A stretch of 64,000 bases of DNA from Haemonchus contortus (taxonomy: Eukaryota > Nematoda > Chromadorea > Rhabditida > Trichostrongylidae). The position numbers were made by a program, and so were the translations under genes. The notes below the pieces were generated by a model, which was not told where the DNA came from, made no database searches, and was given only the letters and a program-made list of their open reading frames with translations. Where the stretch lies: NCBI GenBank assembly GCA_000469685.2, contig LS997567.1:33635973-33699972 (forward strand), written 5' to 3'. Below are positions 53,392-64,000 of the stretch, piece after piece; the first letter of the stretch is position 1; each line of letters opens with the position of its first letter.

Positions 53392-56300
53392 GAGCACCTT
53401 CGACTAGTTATACAATGAGTACTGAAGCTGGCTGAGCCGGCATAATATACTTTTTGATTTCCCAAGTCAAGTAATCACCATGCATTTTTTTCTCCTATAT
53501 GCCAACTTAAAAATTGAGACGTCTCTTCCAGTACCTGTCTTTATTTTTTGCCAACGTGTTCTATTTGATGTCCTGATTCGATACATACTTCCAACTCGTT
53601 TCTGCTTATTTGCATGAGTCATTTTCACTAATCTTTCTCTGATAGTGCCATACTGACTCGTATTGACCAATGAATCATGATAAATTCACGCCTTCTGACG
53701 GATCATTCAGTTTTTCACCATAAGCGTAAAAGTAAATTAAGAAAAACAACAGCAGCTCCGGTGCCACAACATTTCTGATGAATTCGCATCTCTGTTTATT
53801 GCGCCCTAGCAATAGAACTGGATGGAAAGTTGGCTCTGTATTAGAGTGATGAAGAAAGGCTGATAAAAGTGCCGTTTCAAACTTAGATCTAAACCTCGAT
53901 GTCAGCTGAGGCATTTCAGGTCAGAGAAGGAAACTCGGAGGTGTAACAGTGAATTATGGGAGATTTCTGCTTAGAACGTAACAGCGCCTAAATGAAGATC
54001 GTGGCACTTTCGTGAATTTCTGAGCAAGACTCTGAGTGATTCAGTGAAAATGCAGTTGATTTTGAAGCAGTGTTTACATTAACCAGAAGTGTAGGAGCAA
54101 TGTACTGCCAGAAAACTATTACATACGCAGGTATATATTATAATTAAAACGACATTCGACGGAGAAGGCCAGAAGAGGAACAATGCTCTGATCCTAAGCT
54201 CATCAACAAAGGGACAGTATCAGTACGCTGAACTCGGTATCGTTGACCTTGTGTACACGTGATATCGGAGTATTTAGTCCATTAAACATTAAGAGATCAG
54301 TTTTACTAGGCGCTGAGGACCAAGGAACAAATGCACCATATTCGGCACTGTAGGCTTCTAGAACGATGGGGTAGGCCTCAACGTGAAGTCTAATTTCTTT
54401 TTCTTGATAATCATGATCAATAGATAGATGAATAGATGAATATTCGCAATAGATGATATACCTCGGAGGGAGGAGGTTATGAAGTGAAAGACGATCACCG
54501 ATTCGCGTTTTACCCCATTCAAGGAACCCCTACTAATTTTGAGGTCTACATATCCCACCCGTCATTATGAGCAGGCCGCTTTGCGCCTTTACAGCTTTTA
54601 ACAGCACGTTTTCTGATTGCTAATGTGGTACTTTCACTTGGGAGTTTTTCTACTCAACGTCGTTTCCATTTGAGAGATGAAATGAATAGATACTTGTATG
54701 TATAGCTAATTCGTAATTAATCCGAGCAGGGAGAATTTCATCAGTTGGGGTGGTTCTATCACTAAAGAAATGTCAATATGAACAGCTCTAATCTAAAGTA
54801 ATATTGTAAAATAGTCGATGCAACACAACTCGTTCACGTCGTCCAGCTTCATCTTGCAGCGTAGAATCCCCCTTATCGACTGACTGTGTCATTCTTCTGC
54901 TGCAGTAAGATACTGCTTATCGCCCGTAGAGGCAAAATCGTTCATGTTTGAGTGTGGCTAGAAGTAGCGGCTGGGCTGCCTCAAAGGGAGCGATAGCTAA
55001 TTGCCTATGTTCGTCCCGGCTTGCTGTGGATTGAATAGTCAATTTGATTGTGACGATGTACTATTGGAAAGAAAAGGAGAACGGTTGTCGGCATTTACTA
55101 GCGCAAAATCTGATTGTGAATGAAACTATTTGCGCATAGTCGTTTTCCTCTTCTCATCGAACAGGTGCTAGTCTTTGCGACAATACCTCCGATACTACTA
55201 CTGTCCACGAGCAGCGTCGGCGGCGTCGCCCAAACAGATGTGCCTTTTCTATTTATGAATCTCTCGTTCCCATATGTCTTTGAAGATTCTACCAGTAGAT
55301 AGTGAATTCAAATATCCCTTTCCCATGGCACAATGCAGCTCTTACCAGAGGGAAGGCATTTGGCAGATTAGGAGGGAAGCTCCTATGTGGCGTTAATCAG
55401 CCGCGGCTAGCTTCACTCAAATAGTACCCACTTTTATTACATTGACATATCTAACTTCATAATGAATGCGCAACTTTATTTCTAGGAGCGATCATCTAGT
55501 TTTTTTTGCACTCTCACTCCGTCGAATGTGGGATTAGGAACTCGTTCTAGAAACTTTGCTATCTGTAGAAAGATGAAAATGTAGAAAGATGAAAAGGAAA
55601 TAAATGAAGATATTACGAAGTTAAGGATGCCCTGAAGAGGTGCTCAACTAGCTCTCATGCAGCTTGAAACTTTTATTGTTAATCTTGCATTGTCGATATA
55701 CCATGCCTCATTTTTATAGACTGCTTTATTTCTTGACTTGGCTGAAAAGTCGAGGAGTTAAACGCACTCTTCTACTACACGGTGCTTGGTAATGGAGAAC
55801 GTCCTTTACTCGCGTTAGTCGAAACTAGGTCACCATGCACACTTCGCACGAGGCACAGCCCACTGCGATCTAGAGGTGACGTTACAGTACAACTAAGTGT
55901 CAGTGGAGCGAGTGATTCGCACAAGTCCGTGTTAACCTCACCTCAAGCTGACTGCCAAAGACCGAGCGCAATTCGAATGCCCCGCTGACAATTGCGACGT
56001 TTGTCAAAGGTCGTGGGTTGACACACCGTGTGCGACGGCTGCGGCATGACCTAGTTTCGACGGACCCGCGGAACGAAGCAATGTGCTGGCTTCGACAATA
56101 AGACTCGGGAAAACTGCAAAGGAGTGGAATGACTCTACTCTTTCGCAGCACGCTTGATGACTTTTGAACAACTATAATAGCAACCACAAAATCGACCATT
56201 TCTTTGGTATCTGCTAAAATGATTTCGTTCGTTACAATCCATTTTCTTGAATGCTTCTCCTTCTCAATGTCCTCTTCATTGATTTACCCTTTTACAAACT

Positions 56301-57319
56301 AACATATGGAATATGGGAACAATATAATAGCATTCGTTCTTCCACATCTAATTGAGGTCACTTAGCCTCTAGGTGCGCGATAACTGTATGGTCATTCCCA
56401 GGTCCCCGTACCCCTTCACAGTACGCAGTTGGCAATGCCCCCGACCATCTCCGACTTTCTTTAGTTCTTGGAGTTCACTTATTCAATTTGTTGGTGTTTT
56501 CCGAGGTGAAAATCTAACTTTCTTCCAAATCCTGTTTTCGTCCATCGAAAAACAGAATCTCTAGATGCCGATCATCTACCTTTTTCTCGCTCGCGCTGAA
56601 AGGAGGGAAGGAGTGAGGGGTGCACTACCCTCTCAAACATTCTCTTCCTCCCAAAGCTCCCAAAGCTTCGGTGAAAACCATTGTGTTGTTAGGATAAGCC
56701 CTTGGTTTGTGGAGCGTTGTACAGAAGATCAAGGGCCCGACCTTGAAAGTTTATATTTTTTTTGGAAGGGTATGTTCTTCTTGATATCCCTGTTTGGATT
56801 CTGCTACCGTTCCCCGAAGCCTTCCTCTATAGGACCCGTGTGGAATTTGAGGACCATCGCGTGCATTTTCGGAACTTGATGCTTTCCTTCTACCGCAAAG
56901 GCAAGAACGCTGCTTAAGCCATGAAAACGATTTCTCATGTTTGAGTAGACGATGCGCTAGGGAATAGTACAGTGTGTGAGTAGTTTGCGAACCTTCACAG
57001 CGGGAATTCGCCCTCGAGGATCGGCAACACTCAGGGAGGTCATCATCAGTTGAAAACGGCCAAATCATAATAGTAATGGAACGAACAGGCACATCACTAG
57101 TCGTGAAATAGGAGAAAGACATGTTTTCTGGAAATCAACATATGGCTCTTTGCTGATACTTGGTTAAGTTGAGCGCCTAGATCCGTTGTATCCTTTGAAT
57201 TCATTAATTCTCTCTTCGCTTACTTCTTCTTGACTTTATCTACTTGGATTATAACTGGAATCTTTTGCTATTGACGTTCGGGCACCTCACGAAGTGAGCG
57301 CGAGCGCAATGTGTTGGAC
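53392..57319. other. Region downstream of P5CS, nothing recognised
   Basis: It should contain the P5CS 3' UTR at its start. Open stretches at 55900-56199 (minus), 56565-56879 (plus) and 56751-57122 (minus) show no family motif, and the last two overlap on opposite strands. No terminal repeats were recognised. Confidence 0.4.
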
Positions 57320-57960
57320 CGCGCCTCCGCGTGCGTCGTTGCTCAAACGAAACAAAAATGAATGGTTTCTAAAACGCACGAATATGGAGGACGAACAGTG
57401 GGCCGTGCACAACAATGTGGAGCGGAGCGATCGTGGAGCCCCCCCCCCCTCCTGTGAGCCGTCATAGACCATGCCGGAAGTCAAAATCGAGTCGCGGAAG
57501 ATTATTCATTCATTCTGTTGCCCCATTACCAAACCATAACTTTGAGGAGACGATGTACCCAGCTAAACGAATTAAAGGCATCGATAGACCAGAAATGCCA
57601 TGAACTGGCCGATCGTAAAGGCGTTGTCTTCCAACAAGACAATTCCGGACCACGCGTATGTTTGGTCGCTCGTCAAAAATTGCTGGAGCTTGGGCGGGTA
57701 TAGCGCCAGCAGACTACCACTTGCTCGGGTTTCTGCAGAACTCTTCTAATAGGAAATCGTCCAATCCACTGAAGGACTGCAAAAAGCACCCGAGAGTTTT
57801 TCGATCCATTACATATCTAGAACCCTCTGGGAAAATTGAACAGTGAAGTTGACAGGAAGACGGCGAACCATTGCTGAGCAGAATGGAGAATATATTGTTT
57901 GAAGTACAGCGTTGTTCTATAGAAATTGCCACCCAAAGGTAACTCGGAAATCGACAGGAA
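57320..57960 (+). mobile_element. SETMAR-type mariner relic, C-terminal half
   Basis: The + strand reads NEWFLKRTNMEDEQWAVHNN VERS (first catalytic region, family TGDEKW..YNNV.R). Next come GIDRPEMP and ELADRKGVVFQQDNSGP (second Asp), then APADYHLLGFLQNSSN RK (third region), and finally RRWRTIAEQNGEYIV, the mariner C-terminus. Frames change between blocks and both ends are missing. Confidence 0.8.
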
Positions 57961-57969
57961 CTTTCCGGA

Positions 57970-58580
57970 CAAGCCAATATATTCCTTCTATTAGAACTGC
58001 CCCCACAAGTGAATTATACCCCCCCCCCCCTTCTTTGTTGCTTTGTCATTGTGCGACCCTTGACTAACTGATTATGGATAAAGTAAAGGAGCATCTTTAA
58101 GAGCACAGTCGGAATTGGTAGCTTTAATAAGTGACAAATCGAATAGGGATCGGGAGATGGGAACGGTTTAGTTGAGGAAGGGAAGGCTATATCACAGACC
58201 ATCGCTACGCAACATAAATAAGGAAATTAGTTGATACACATTATTGGTTAAAGGTACATTTTCATCTCCTCTGTATGCCTACTCAATGAGGTAATTTTTA
58301 CGAGAATGACTTCATATTGAAAGTTTCTAAACCTGTATACAACAATTCTTGGCATAGTTTTTCGTTATCAATAATCCGACAAAGTTTCTAGCTTAGCTCA
58401 TTTTTTCAATCTTCATTATCATTTTTTTTTCCAGAAGTGCTTCAATAAAATAAATGACTGAACTTTATCAGATTTCCCTCCTCTATGTTTTCATACCAAT
58501 CGCAAATCGTTTTTATTTACTTTTCAACTCTACTGGTTCCCAGACGATGGCTAGAAAGACGTCTTGTACTACTATACCAA
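57970..58580. other. Intergenic stretch, nothing recognised
   Basis: It contains a run of C at 58020-58030 and otherwise AT-rich sequence. Confidence 0.4.
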
Positions 58581-58583
58581 AGG

Positions 58584-58669
58584 TGGATGAAAATGTAGTT
58601 GGGGGGAGGCAGCGCCTTTTGAATCATTGACGTCTAGGGCGCAAAGAAGGAAGAGTAGCCGAGCCCGTT
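58584..58669 (+). repeat. Dispersed repeat R1, copy 1 (left of RTE copy D)
   Basis: It runs from GATGAAAATGTAGTTGGGGG to a GTCTAGGGCGCAAAGAAGGA-like middle and GAGCCCG. Related copies are at 61793-61885 (+) and 62112-62428 (three, reversed). Confidence 0.75.
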
Positions 58670-59346
58670 AAAGGTTTCTTAAAAACATTTCATGACTTTT
58701 TCATGTTATAACCCCGGTGAGTGTGAAAAGTATGCGAGGGTCACCGGTGCAAGGACGGCATCGTGGGGCAACTAAGCTAGTCCGAAAGCCACACAACGTA
58801 TGGAAGCCCCGCGTCACGACGGTAAATGTTGGCACATTGACGGGACGTTCGCACGAGTTAGCAAAAGCCCTAGAGCGTCGACGAATTGATTTCTGTGCCG
58901 TGGAAGGAAACGAGGTGGACCTGCCGCAAGTCCAGGGACATTGGCCTCGACTTCAAAGCCGTTCTTTGTGGTGGCCCCAAAACCACCAACTTCGTCGGGA
59001 TAATAGTCTCTGAACGGTTCCGTGACTCGATAGCAAGCGTGGAACGCTTCGATGACCGCCTAATGAAGATCGTGGTAGTCATCGAACGCCAAAAATACCA
59101 TCTCTTCTCAGCGTATGCTCCACAGACTGGATGCTCCGAGCAAACACGTTCTGGAACCTGCTCGATGAAAAGACAGCTGAAGTGCCATAGTTGTCGCAGG
59201 TGACCTCAACGGTCACGTGGGCGCTAAGAAAGGCGGTCACTGCCTTGGGGGTTTCGGATATGGGTCACGTAACACTGATGGCGAGCGAATTCTCGAATAT
59301 GCAGACTCGCATAATCTCGCCATTGTAAAGACGAGATTTCGCAAAC

Positions 59347-60948
59347 GTGACTCTCATCTCATCGCCTTCTACATATAGCGGTGAGAACAGAAAACAAATT
59401 GGTTCTGTCCTTGCCAGGCACCGCGATCAGGGGTTTGTAATAGACGCGAAGAGAGTTCCCTATGGAGCGGTCGCAACACAACACCAATCACTGATTTGCA
59501 CGTTGAAGATCGCCCCGCCAAAACCGAAATTAGCAGAAAGGCGCGGGCCTGCGAGAATCAAGTGGTGGCGACTGAAGGACAAAGAAGAGGCCGTCGTGCC
59601 CAGCATTCTGTTACCAGCGGTGACGACTGTCGACGAAACTTGGAAGGGAGCTGCGGAAGCGATAACCCGGGTTGCTCTGTTGAAGCTCGGCGTGACCAAG
59701 CCTGGGCGGCGAAAGCTCGATAAGCAAACATGGCTGTGGACGGGCCATGTCAGGGATGAAGTCCGTGGGAAGAAAAAGCAGCACCACCCCTTTCTTATCG
59801 AAACGACGGCGGACAACTGGCAACGCTATCAGATAGCGAAGAAAGAAGCGAAGAAGGCCCTTGCTTTTGTGAAGGCAGCTCATTATGCCGATCTTAATAG
59901 GAAACTCGAGTCTCGTGATGGTGAGCGGTACGTTTACCGACTCGCAAAGACCCGCAACCGCCAGACCGAGGATATAGAAAAGTTCTTCGGCATAAATGAC
60001 GAGAACGGTCACCTCTTAACGGACCGCAGGCAAACACTGAAACGATGGCGAGAGTACTTCGCAAACATCTCAACAGTCGAATTCGCTAATCCTGCCATCC
60101 CCTGCGCTCCGCCAGTACACGATCCCGTTCAGAAGATAACCGTGAATGAGACCATTACGGCTTTGAAGCAGATGAAATCAGGCAGAGCAACTGGTCCTGA
60201 CGTCTTAGCAGCGGACATGTGGAAATCGAAAGGCTGGAATCCGACGGGATGGTTGACGGAATTCTTCAACCAGGTCGTTGCAGAGAAGAAGGTGCCTGAG
60301 AGCTGGCAACAGAGCACCACGATTCCTACCTGGAAGAAGAAGGGCAGTCTTGGGGACTGCACTTGCTACCGTCCAATTTGCTTGCTCTCGCACAGCGTGA
60401 TAATCTTCGAGCGGATTGTAAACAGTTGCATCCGGGATATCGTCGAGCTGACCACTAACCAGTGTGGTTTCGTAGCTGGTTGTAGCACCATCGACGCCAT
60501 ACACGCCGCTCGCCTCCTTCTAGAGAAGCATCGCGAGAAACGTAGAGCGGTACATCTTGCCTTTCTAGACTTGGAGATAGCTTTCGACCGCGTTCCACGT
60601 GTCGTTATATGGTATGCCTTACGACAGCATGGCGTACACGAAGAGCTCATTGAGTGGGTGCGCATCCTTTACACTAGCCCAAAGGGCCGGGTGCAAACGG
60701 CAGCGGGCACATCGTCGGAATTTCCAATCTCCGTCGGAGTACACCAAGGCTCTGCGTTATCCCCACTACTTTTTGTTGTCGTCACGGATGTCATTACAAA
60801 AGACCTCCAAAGGCCGGCTCCGTGGACGCTTCTTTATTCCGATGACGTGATGCTCGCCAGCGAAGACAAAGCGAGCTCGAGTCACAGGTGCAGACCTGGT
60901 CCGACCGTCTGGCTATGTTCTGGTCAGGTTAGACGTCAAAAAGACTGA
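59347..60948 (+). CDS. RTE copy D reverse transcriptase frame, 533 codons
   Basis: The open frame covers the linker and RT domain: TLKRWREYFANIS, LKQMKSGRATGPDVLAADMW, TIPTWKKKGSLGDCTCYRPI CLLSH, TNQCGFVAGCSTIDAIHAAR, HLAFLDLEIAFDRVPR (motif A Asp), SVGVHQGSALSPLLFVVVTD, and LLYSDDVMLAS (motif C, usually YADD, here YSDD). The frame then shifts, and the true continuation (SIKINGTELTRTTTFKYLGS) is in another frame from about 60925. The LINE ORF is truncated, not a host gene. Confidence 0.93.
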   Translation: MTLISSPSTYSGENRKQIGSVLARHRDQGFVIDAKRVPYGAVATQHQSLICTLKIAPPKPKLAERRGPARIKWWRLKDKEEAVVPSILLPAVTTVDETWKGAAEAITRVALLKLGVTKPGRRKLDKQTWLWTGHVRDEVRGKKKQHHPFLIETTADNWQRYQIAKKEAKKALAFVKAAHYADLNRKLESRDGERYVYRLAKTRNRQTEDIEKFFGINDENGHLLTDRRQTLKRWREYFANISTVEFANPAIPCAPPVHDPVQKITVNETITALKQMKSGRATGPDVLAADMWKSKGWNPTGWLTEFFNQVVAEKKVPESWQQSTTIPTWKKKGSLGDCTCYRPICLLSHSVIIFERIVNSCIRDIVELTTNQCGFVAGCSTIDAIHAARLLLEKHREKRRAVHLAFLDLEIAFDRVPRVVIWYALRQHGVHEELIEWVRILYTSPKGRVQTAAGTSSEFPISVGVHQGSALSPLLFVVVTDVITKDLQRPAPWTLLYSDDVMLASEDKASSSHRCRPGPTVWLCSGQVRRQKD

Positions 60949-61535
60949 GTACTTGACCACTGATTCGAGCGAGCCAGGCTCTATCAAGATCAATGGCACT
61001 GAGCTCACACGAACAACAACCTTCAAGTACCTTGGATCGGCAATTGCGTCTGACGGCAGCCTGGGTTTTGAAACGAGTTCTCGCGTGAATGCAGCGTGAT
61101 TGAAGTGGCGCTCGATGACTGGCGTACTCTGCGATAAGAAGGTCTCTAAGCGTCTCAAATCCAAGATCTACAGAGCCGTTATACGGCCAGTCGCGATATA
61201 CGGCGCTGAATGCTGGCCTGCAACCAAAGGAGTTGAAGCCCGTCTCAGCGTGATGGAGACCAAAATGCTGCGCTAGACAGTCGGAGTAACACGCTTAGAC
61301 CCTATAAGTAATGATGCCATCAGGGAGCAATTCGGTGTTGCGCCCATTGTCGATAAAATACGAGAAGCTCGTCTACGATGGTATGGTCATACTCTTCGCG
61401 CAAAGAACGGCAGTGTCCGTAAGATCGGTCTCAACCTTGACGTGTCCGGAAAGCGGCCTGGGGGACGTGCAATGCAGCGGTGGCTCGATACGTTGCACGA
61501 AGATCTTAAAGCGGTTAGCATCCACCCCGATCAAG

Positions 61536-61589
61536 GGGTGAAGTGGTGTCAACATATCAATCGGGTGAAGTGGTGTCAACATATCAGAA
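61536..61589 (+). repeat. 27-bp tandem duplication at RTE copy D C-terminus
   Basis: GGGTGAAGTGGTGTCAACAT is repeated at 61536 and 61563, duplicating nine codons (VKWCQHINR / VKWCQHIRK) in frame near the end of the ORF. Confidence 0.9.
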
Positions 61590-61647
61590 AAGCGGACCCC
61601 GCTTACAAGCGGGACAAACGCTAAAGAATAAGAAGAAGATTTTTCAC

Positions 61648-62047
61648 CTACTTTCTAGGGAGGGGAGGAGCTCGGGGTGGGTGAGCTAATTAAACGCTTA
61701 TTTTTATTCACCTCAGCTTTTTGCACGAGATAACTATCTCGCCCACCCCAGAGCACCTCCCCTTCTTAAAGTTAGGGGAAACAATGTTGTTTTGGCGGTG
61801 AAAATGTAGTTGAGGGGGGGGGGGCTAGCGTCCTTTTGAATCCCTGAAGGCTAGAACGCTGAGAAAGAGGGGTAGTCGTCCTCACTTGTACTTAGAATTT
61901 TTTTAGCCAGAAGAATGTTTTTACCCATTTTTAAGCAGGGAGGGGCTCCAGGGTGGGTGAGATGGTTATCTCGTGCAAAAAGCTGAGATTATATAAAAAT
62001 CGAACGTCCAGTTGGCTCACCAACCCCGGAGCTCCTCCCCTTTCTAA
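61648..62047. repeat. Inverted pair of MITE-like hairpin units
   Basis: 61648-61777 (TCTAGGGAGGGGAGGAGCTC ... CACCTCCCCTTCTTAAAG) is the near reverse complement of 61929-62047. Each unit is also partly self-complementary at its ends. Shared core: GAGATAACTATCTCG / GTTATCTCGTGCAAAAAGCT. Confidence 0.8.
61793..61885 (+). repeat. Dispersed repeat R1, copy 2
   Basis: GTGAAAATGTAGTTGAGGGG, then CTTTTGAATCCCTGAAGGCT, between the arms of the hairpin pair. Same orientation as 58584. Confidence 0.75.
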
Positions 62048-62111
62048 AATTAAGTAAAAAAAAATACACAGTAATAACATAAAGAAGCTATGGAACCCTC
62101 CTAAGCACCAT

Positions 62112-62428
62112 ACGGGCTCAGCTACTGTTCCTTCTCTGCGCTCTAGTCATCAGTGAATCGAAGGGGCGCTGGCCACCCCTAACTACATTTTCACCTCGTT
62201 TGGCTAGAAAGTGTCCCTGAGAACAAGTGAAGTCGGCTACTCCTCCCTCTCTGCGCTCTAGCTGTCAGTGATTCGAAAGGGCGTTGGCCCCCCTAACTAC
62301 ATTTTCACCTAATGTGGCTAAGAAGGATCCCTAAGAACAAGTGAAGTCGGCTATCCCTCCTTCTCTGCACTCTAGCCGTCAGTGATTCAAAAAGCGCTGC
62401 CCCCCCCCCACACCTATACTTTCACCCA
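62112..62428 (-). repeat. Dispersed repeat R1, three tandem copies reversed
   Basis: Units at about 62112-62205, 62225-62318 and 62337-62428 each read, in + orientation, ...CTCTGC.CTCTAG..(A/G)TCAGTGA.TC.AA....GC..(A)CATTTTCACC. They are the reverse of the copies at 58584 and 61793. Confidence 0.8.
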
Positions 62429-62599
62429 AAATTGTTTTACTTGCACGTTTGCATTGCGTTATTTGTTCGGGAATTTGAGCTGTTATTACGAATTCATGTT
62501 TGTGAGAATAACCTCAGAATGATACCTCAGTCAAGCACTAAAATCGGATGTAAGATTACGGTAGTTGCCGTCTGTACGCGATTGCATACTGCTTCCGTA

Positions 62600-62730
62600 A
62601 AATAACCAGCACGGGTATGGGTACATTCACCCAATTCTGTATGGACGCGTCAAAGCGCGTGGCTAAGCTCATGATTACCTAAACGATTCTGGCGCCCATC
62701 ATTGGACACAGGTTTTAAGTATACTGGATA
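62600..62730. mobile_element. Small MITE-like repeat, copy 2 (partial)
   Basis: It contains GGGTATGGGTACATTCACCC and ends CATTGGACACAGGTTTTAAG, matching the element at 16595-16826. Confidence 0.45.
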
Positions 62731-63252
62731 AGTAATGATGCTACTTACCTACCATAATTTGATCGCAATTAAAAATATAGGGGGCTTCCCGGCGCATGTC
62801 GCGTGCGCGTCTCTTGATCCGTTGTCAAACATGGTTGATACTCGGTTGGACATGTTTTACTATTGTTCCCTTCAATATTACATCTGTAACACGTTTTCTG
62901 GGTTCTGAGCGTCTGACTGTTATTCCCTGATCTTTTGTTGAAGGTGTTGTAAGGTTGACTCGCTTAGAAGTATGTTTATTCTCCTGAGTTCTTACTCTTA
63001 TAGACACCTTCAGCAGTCGAGTGTCCTCTTTGAAGGGCATAATTGTTCTACACGTTCTAAACCGACGCCGTGAAAAGATGTTTCTGAAGAGAAGAAAAGA
63101 GGTGAAGTTGCTTCTAGCTACATCTCTTGCATGTGAGCTTCGAATTTATTATTTAGTACATCAACAAAATATTTTTAGTTCTTCGACGTTATGAATAATA
63201 CCGAATCATTCGATGTGTAATTTGACTTAAGGTCTTGAGCAGTTTTTCATGT
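62731..63252. other. 3' flank of minus-strand coding fragment
   Basis: On the minus strand AATAAA occurs near 63145-63152, about 100 bases after the TAA at 63253, and could be its polyadenylation signal. Nothing else was recognised. Confidence 0.35.
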
Positions 63253-63669
63253 TTAGCTTGCGCCGTCCTTGTCCGCATCTTGCTTCTTTCGTTGCTTCGC
63301 TCGCTGAAAATAGTTGATTGTTTTTGCAGTGACGTGAGTTTGTTCTGAGGTTCACCTTTTCTTACCGTGAGCAGTTTTGCCTTCGTAAGCTTGGGTCTCC
63401 CAGCCGGCCTGGACCATTCTGGGCTGACAGTGATCTGTAGCTCCTTCGTGAAGACGGAAACACTAATTTTCGGTGCCCTTCCGATAAGTTCGTGGATTTT
63501 TTCAAATTCGATCATGGCATCTTCCGTATCAGTGTTGACGAGAGCATTGAGGTTGGCAGAAAGCACTGTATATAAGTGAAGAGACGGTTTTATAACCATG
63601 TACCATACCAGTTGAGCCACTTACCATTTGAATTTTGTTCCTCAATGCTTTTCTCAACTCCGGTTGCTC
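63253..63669 (-). CDS. 3' exons of an unidentified minus-strand coding sequence
   Basis: Likely exons are 63625-63669 (45 bp), 63366-63565 (200 bp) and 63253-63303 (51 bp, ending TAA). Introns of 59 and 62 bp have donors gtaagt and gtaaga and acceptors tatacag and ttttcag, and all phases agree. The middle exon reads NLNALVNTDTEDAMIEFEKI, HELIGRAPKISVSVFTKELQ and WSRPAGRPKLTKAKLLT. The last reads RAKQRKKQDADKDGAS, a basic tail. I do not recognise the protein; the adjacent 63799-63939 piece suggests it may derive from a transposase. The 5' boundary of the first exon is unsure. Confidence 0.5.
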
Positions 63670-63798
63670 CTGGGTATGACAATAGGGTCTGCAGCAGCTA
63701 ACTGAAGGTTGCACTCAACTTTTTGCGCTGGCGTTCTTGAGTCAGCTTCTTCATCCCTGGCTAGTGATGACGTAGTTGTTGTGCTCTCCGACAGCTCA

Positions 63799-63939
63799 TA
63801 TCAATTGCTCGACCAAGCAATCAACTCTGGAGTTGGCATTCCTGTGGAGGATGTCATTTTTCAAACGCAGATGCCAGTGTTCGCTCAACTTAGTAGTGTC
63901 CATCACTGCTCCACGGTAGGCGAATGAAGCCCAGCTCTG
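63799..63939 (-). pseudogene. Possible MULE-type transposase C-terminal fragment
   Basis: The minus strand reads QSWASFAYRGAVMDTTKLSE HW and RLKNDILHRNANSRVDCLVE QLI before a TGA. The W.RF.R..AVM.T...E..H..LK..LHR..N.R.D.LV..LI pattern resembles a motif in Mutator-like/SWIM transposase-derived nematode proteins, as I recall the family. It adjoins the exons at 63253-63669 and may belong to the same protein. The + strand also has an open frame here, which I regard as its shadow. Confidence 0.35.
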
Positions 63940-64000
63940 TATTCTGCCTGAATAAGACGAAGTAAGCCTTGAAGGGACACTTCCAATATCTAACTTCCTA

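Larger units (their letters stand above)
58700..61625 (+). mobile_element. RTE-type LINE copy D, nearly full length
   Basis: An endonuclease at about 58717-59340 is split over at least two frames (TTVNVGTLTGRSHELAKALE; VIERQKYHLFSAYAPQTGCS; VAGDLNGHVGAKKGG). It is followed by RT and a C-terminal region (WPATKGVEARLSVMETKMLR; RWYGHTLRAKNGSVRKIGL; GRAMQRWLDTLHEDLKAV) ending in KRDKR and TAA at 61622. It is the best-preserved TE here, but the endonuclease is frameshifted and stops occur after the RT. Confidence 0.93.

Noticed and set aside
56751..57122. Minus-strand ORF of 123 codons downstream of P5CS
   Set aside because: No recognisable motif, biased composition, and an overlapping opposite-strand ORF of equal quality.
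63709..63927. Plus-strand open frame of 72 codons
   Set aside because: The minus strand of the same stretch carries a more convincing conserved pattern (LHRNANSRVDCLVE), so the plus frame is probably its shadow.

Overview
This window is nuclear DNA of a eukaryote, most likely a clade V parasitic nematode such as a hookworm or relative. The organism is inferred from TTTTAG/TTTCAG-type splice acceptors, a split host gene whose protein resembles nematode and animal P5CS, and the transposon complement: RTE LINEs, many mariner/Tc1 copies, Merlin, and a BEL/Pao element with a phlebovirus-type envelope. No species can be named from the sequence alone.

Host gene: one gene dominates the + strand from 558 to 53391. 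Twelve exons encode the gamma-glutamyl phosphate reductase half of delta-1-pyrroline-5-carboxylate synthase (P5CS; alh-13 in C. elegans). Every junction keeps phase and the exons read through to a stop codon. The glutamate-5-kinase half must lie upstream of base 1. One exon (13016-13111) has CG where the 3' splice-site AG should be. A second, fragmentary coding region lies on the minus strand at the right edge (63253-63939).

Introns: almost all of the 53 kb is transposon. Intron 1 holds a decayed BEL/Pao retroelement with LTRs, gag, protease, RT/RNase H, integrase and an envelope-like gene (1965-10650). Intron 2 holds a TA-flanked element of unknown type. Intron 5 holds a piggyBac-like MITE. 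Intron 6 (19.7 kb) holds a mariner relic, a solo-LTR-like repeat, a MITE, a split RTE, a Tc1/mariner copy, two mariners inside an AT-rich satellite, an RTE interrupted by a Merlin transposon with an exact 8-bp target duplication, and a half-kilobase inverted repeat. Intron 8 (13.4 kb) holds two mariners, an internally deleted RTE, and a DDE transposon hosting two further mariners. Intron 9 holds a Tc1-like element with an internal fold-back rearrangement.

Downstream of the gene: 53392-57320 has nothing recognisable. Then come a SETMAR-type mariner relic (57320-57960), a nearly complete RTE LINE on the + strand (58700-61625) bracketed by G/C-rich dispersed repeats, a second copy of the intron-6 MITE, and the minus-strand coding fragment. 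No tRNA, rRNA, CRISPR or prokaryotic features were seen. All TE coding regions carry stops, frameshifts or catalytic changes, so the elements look like fossils.
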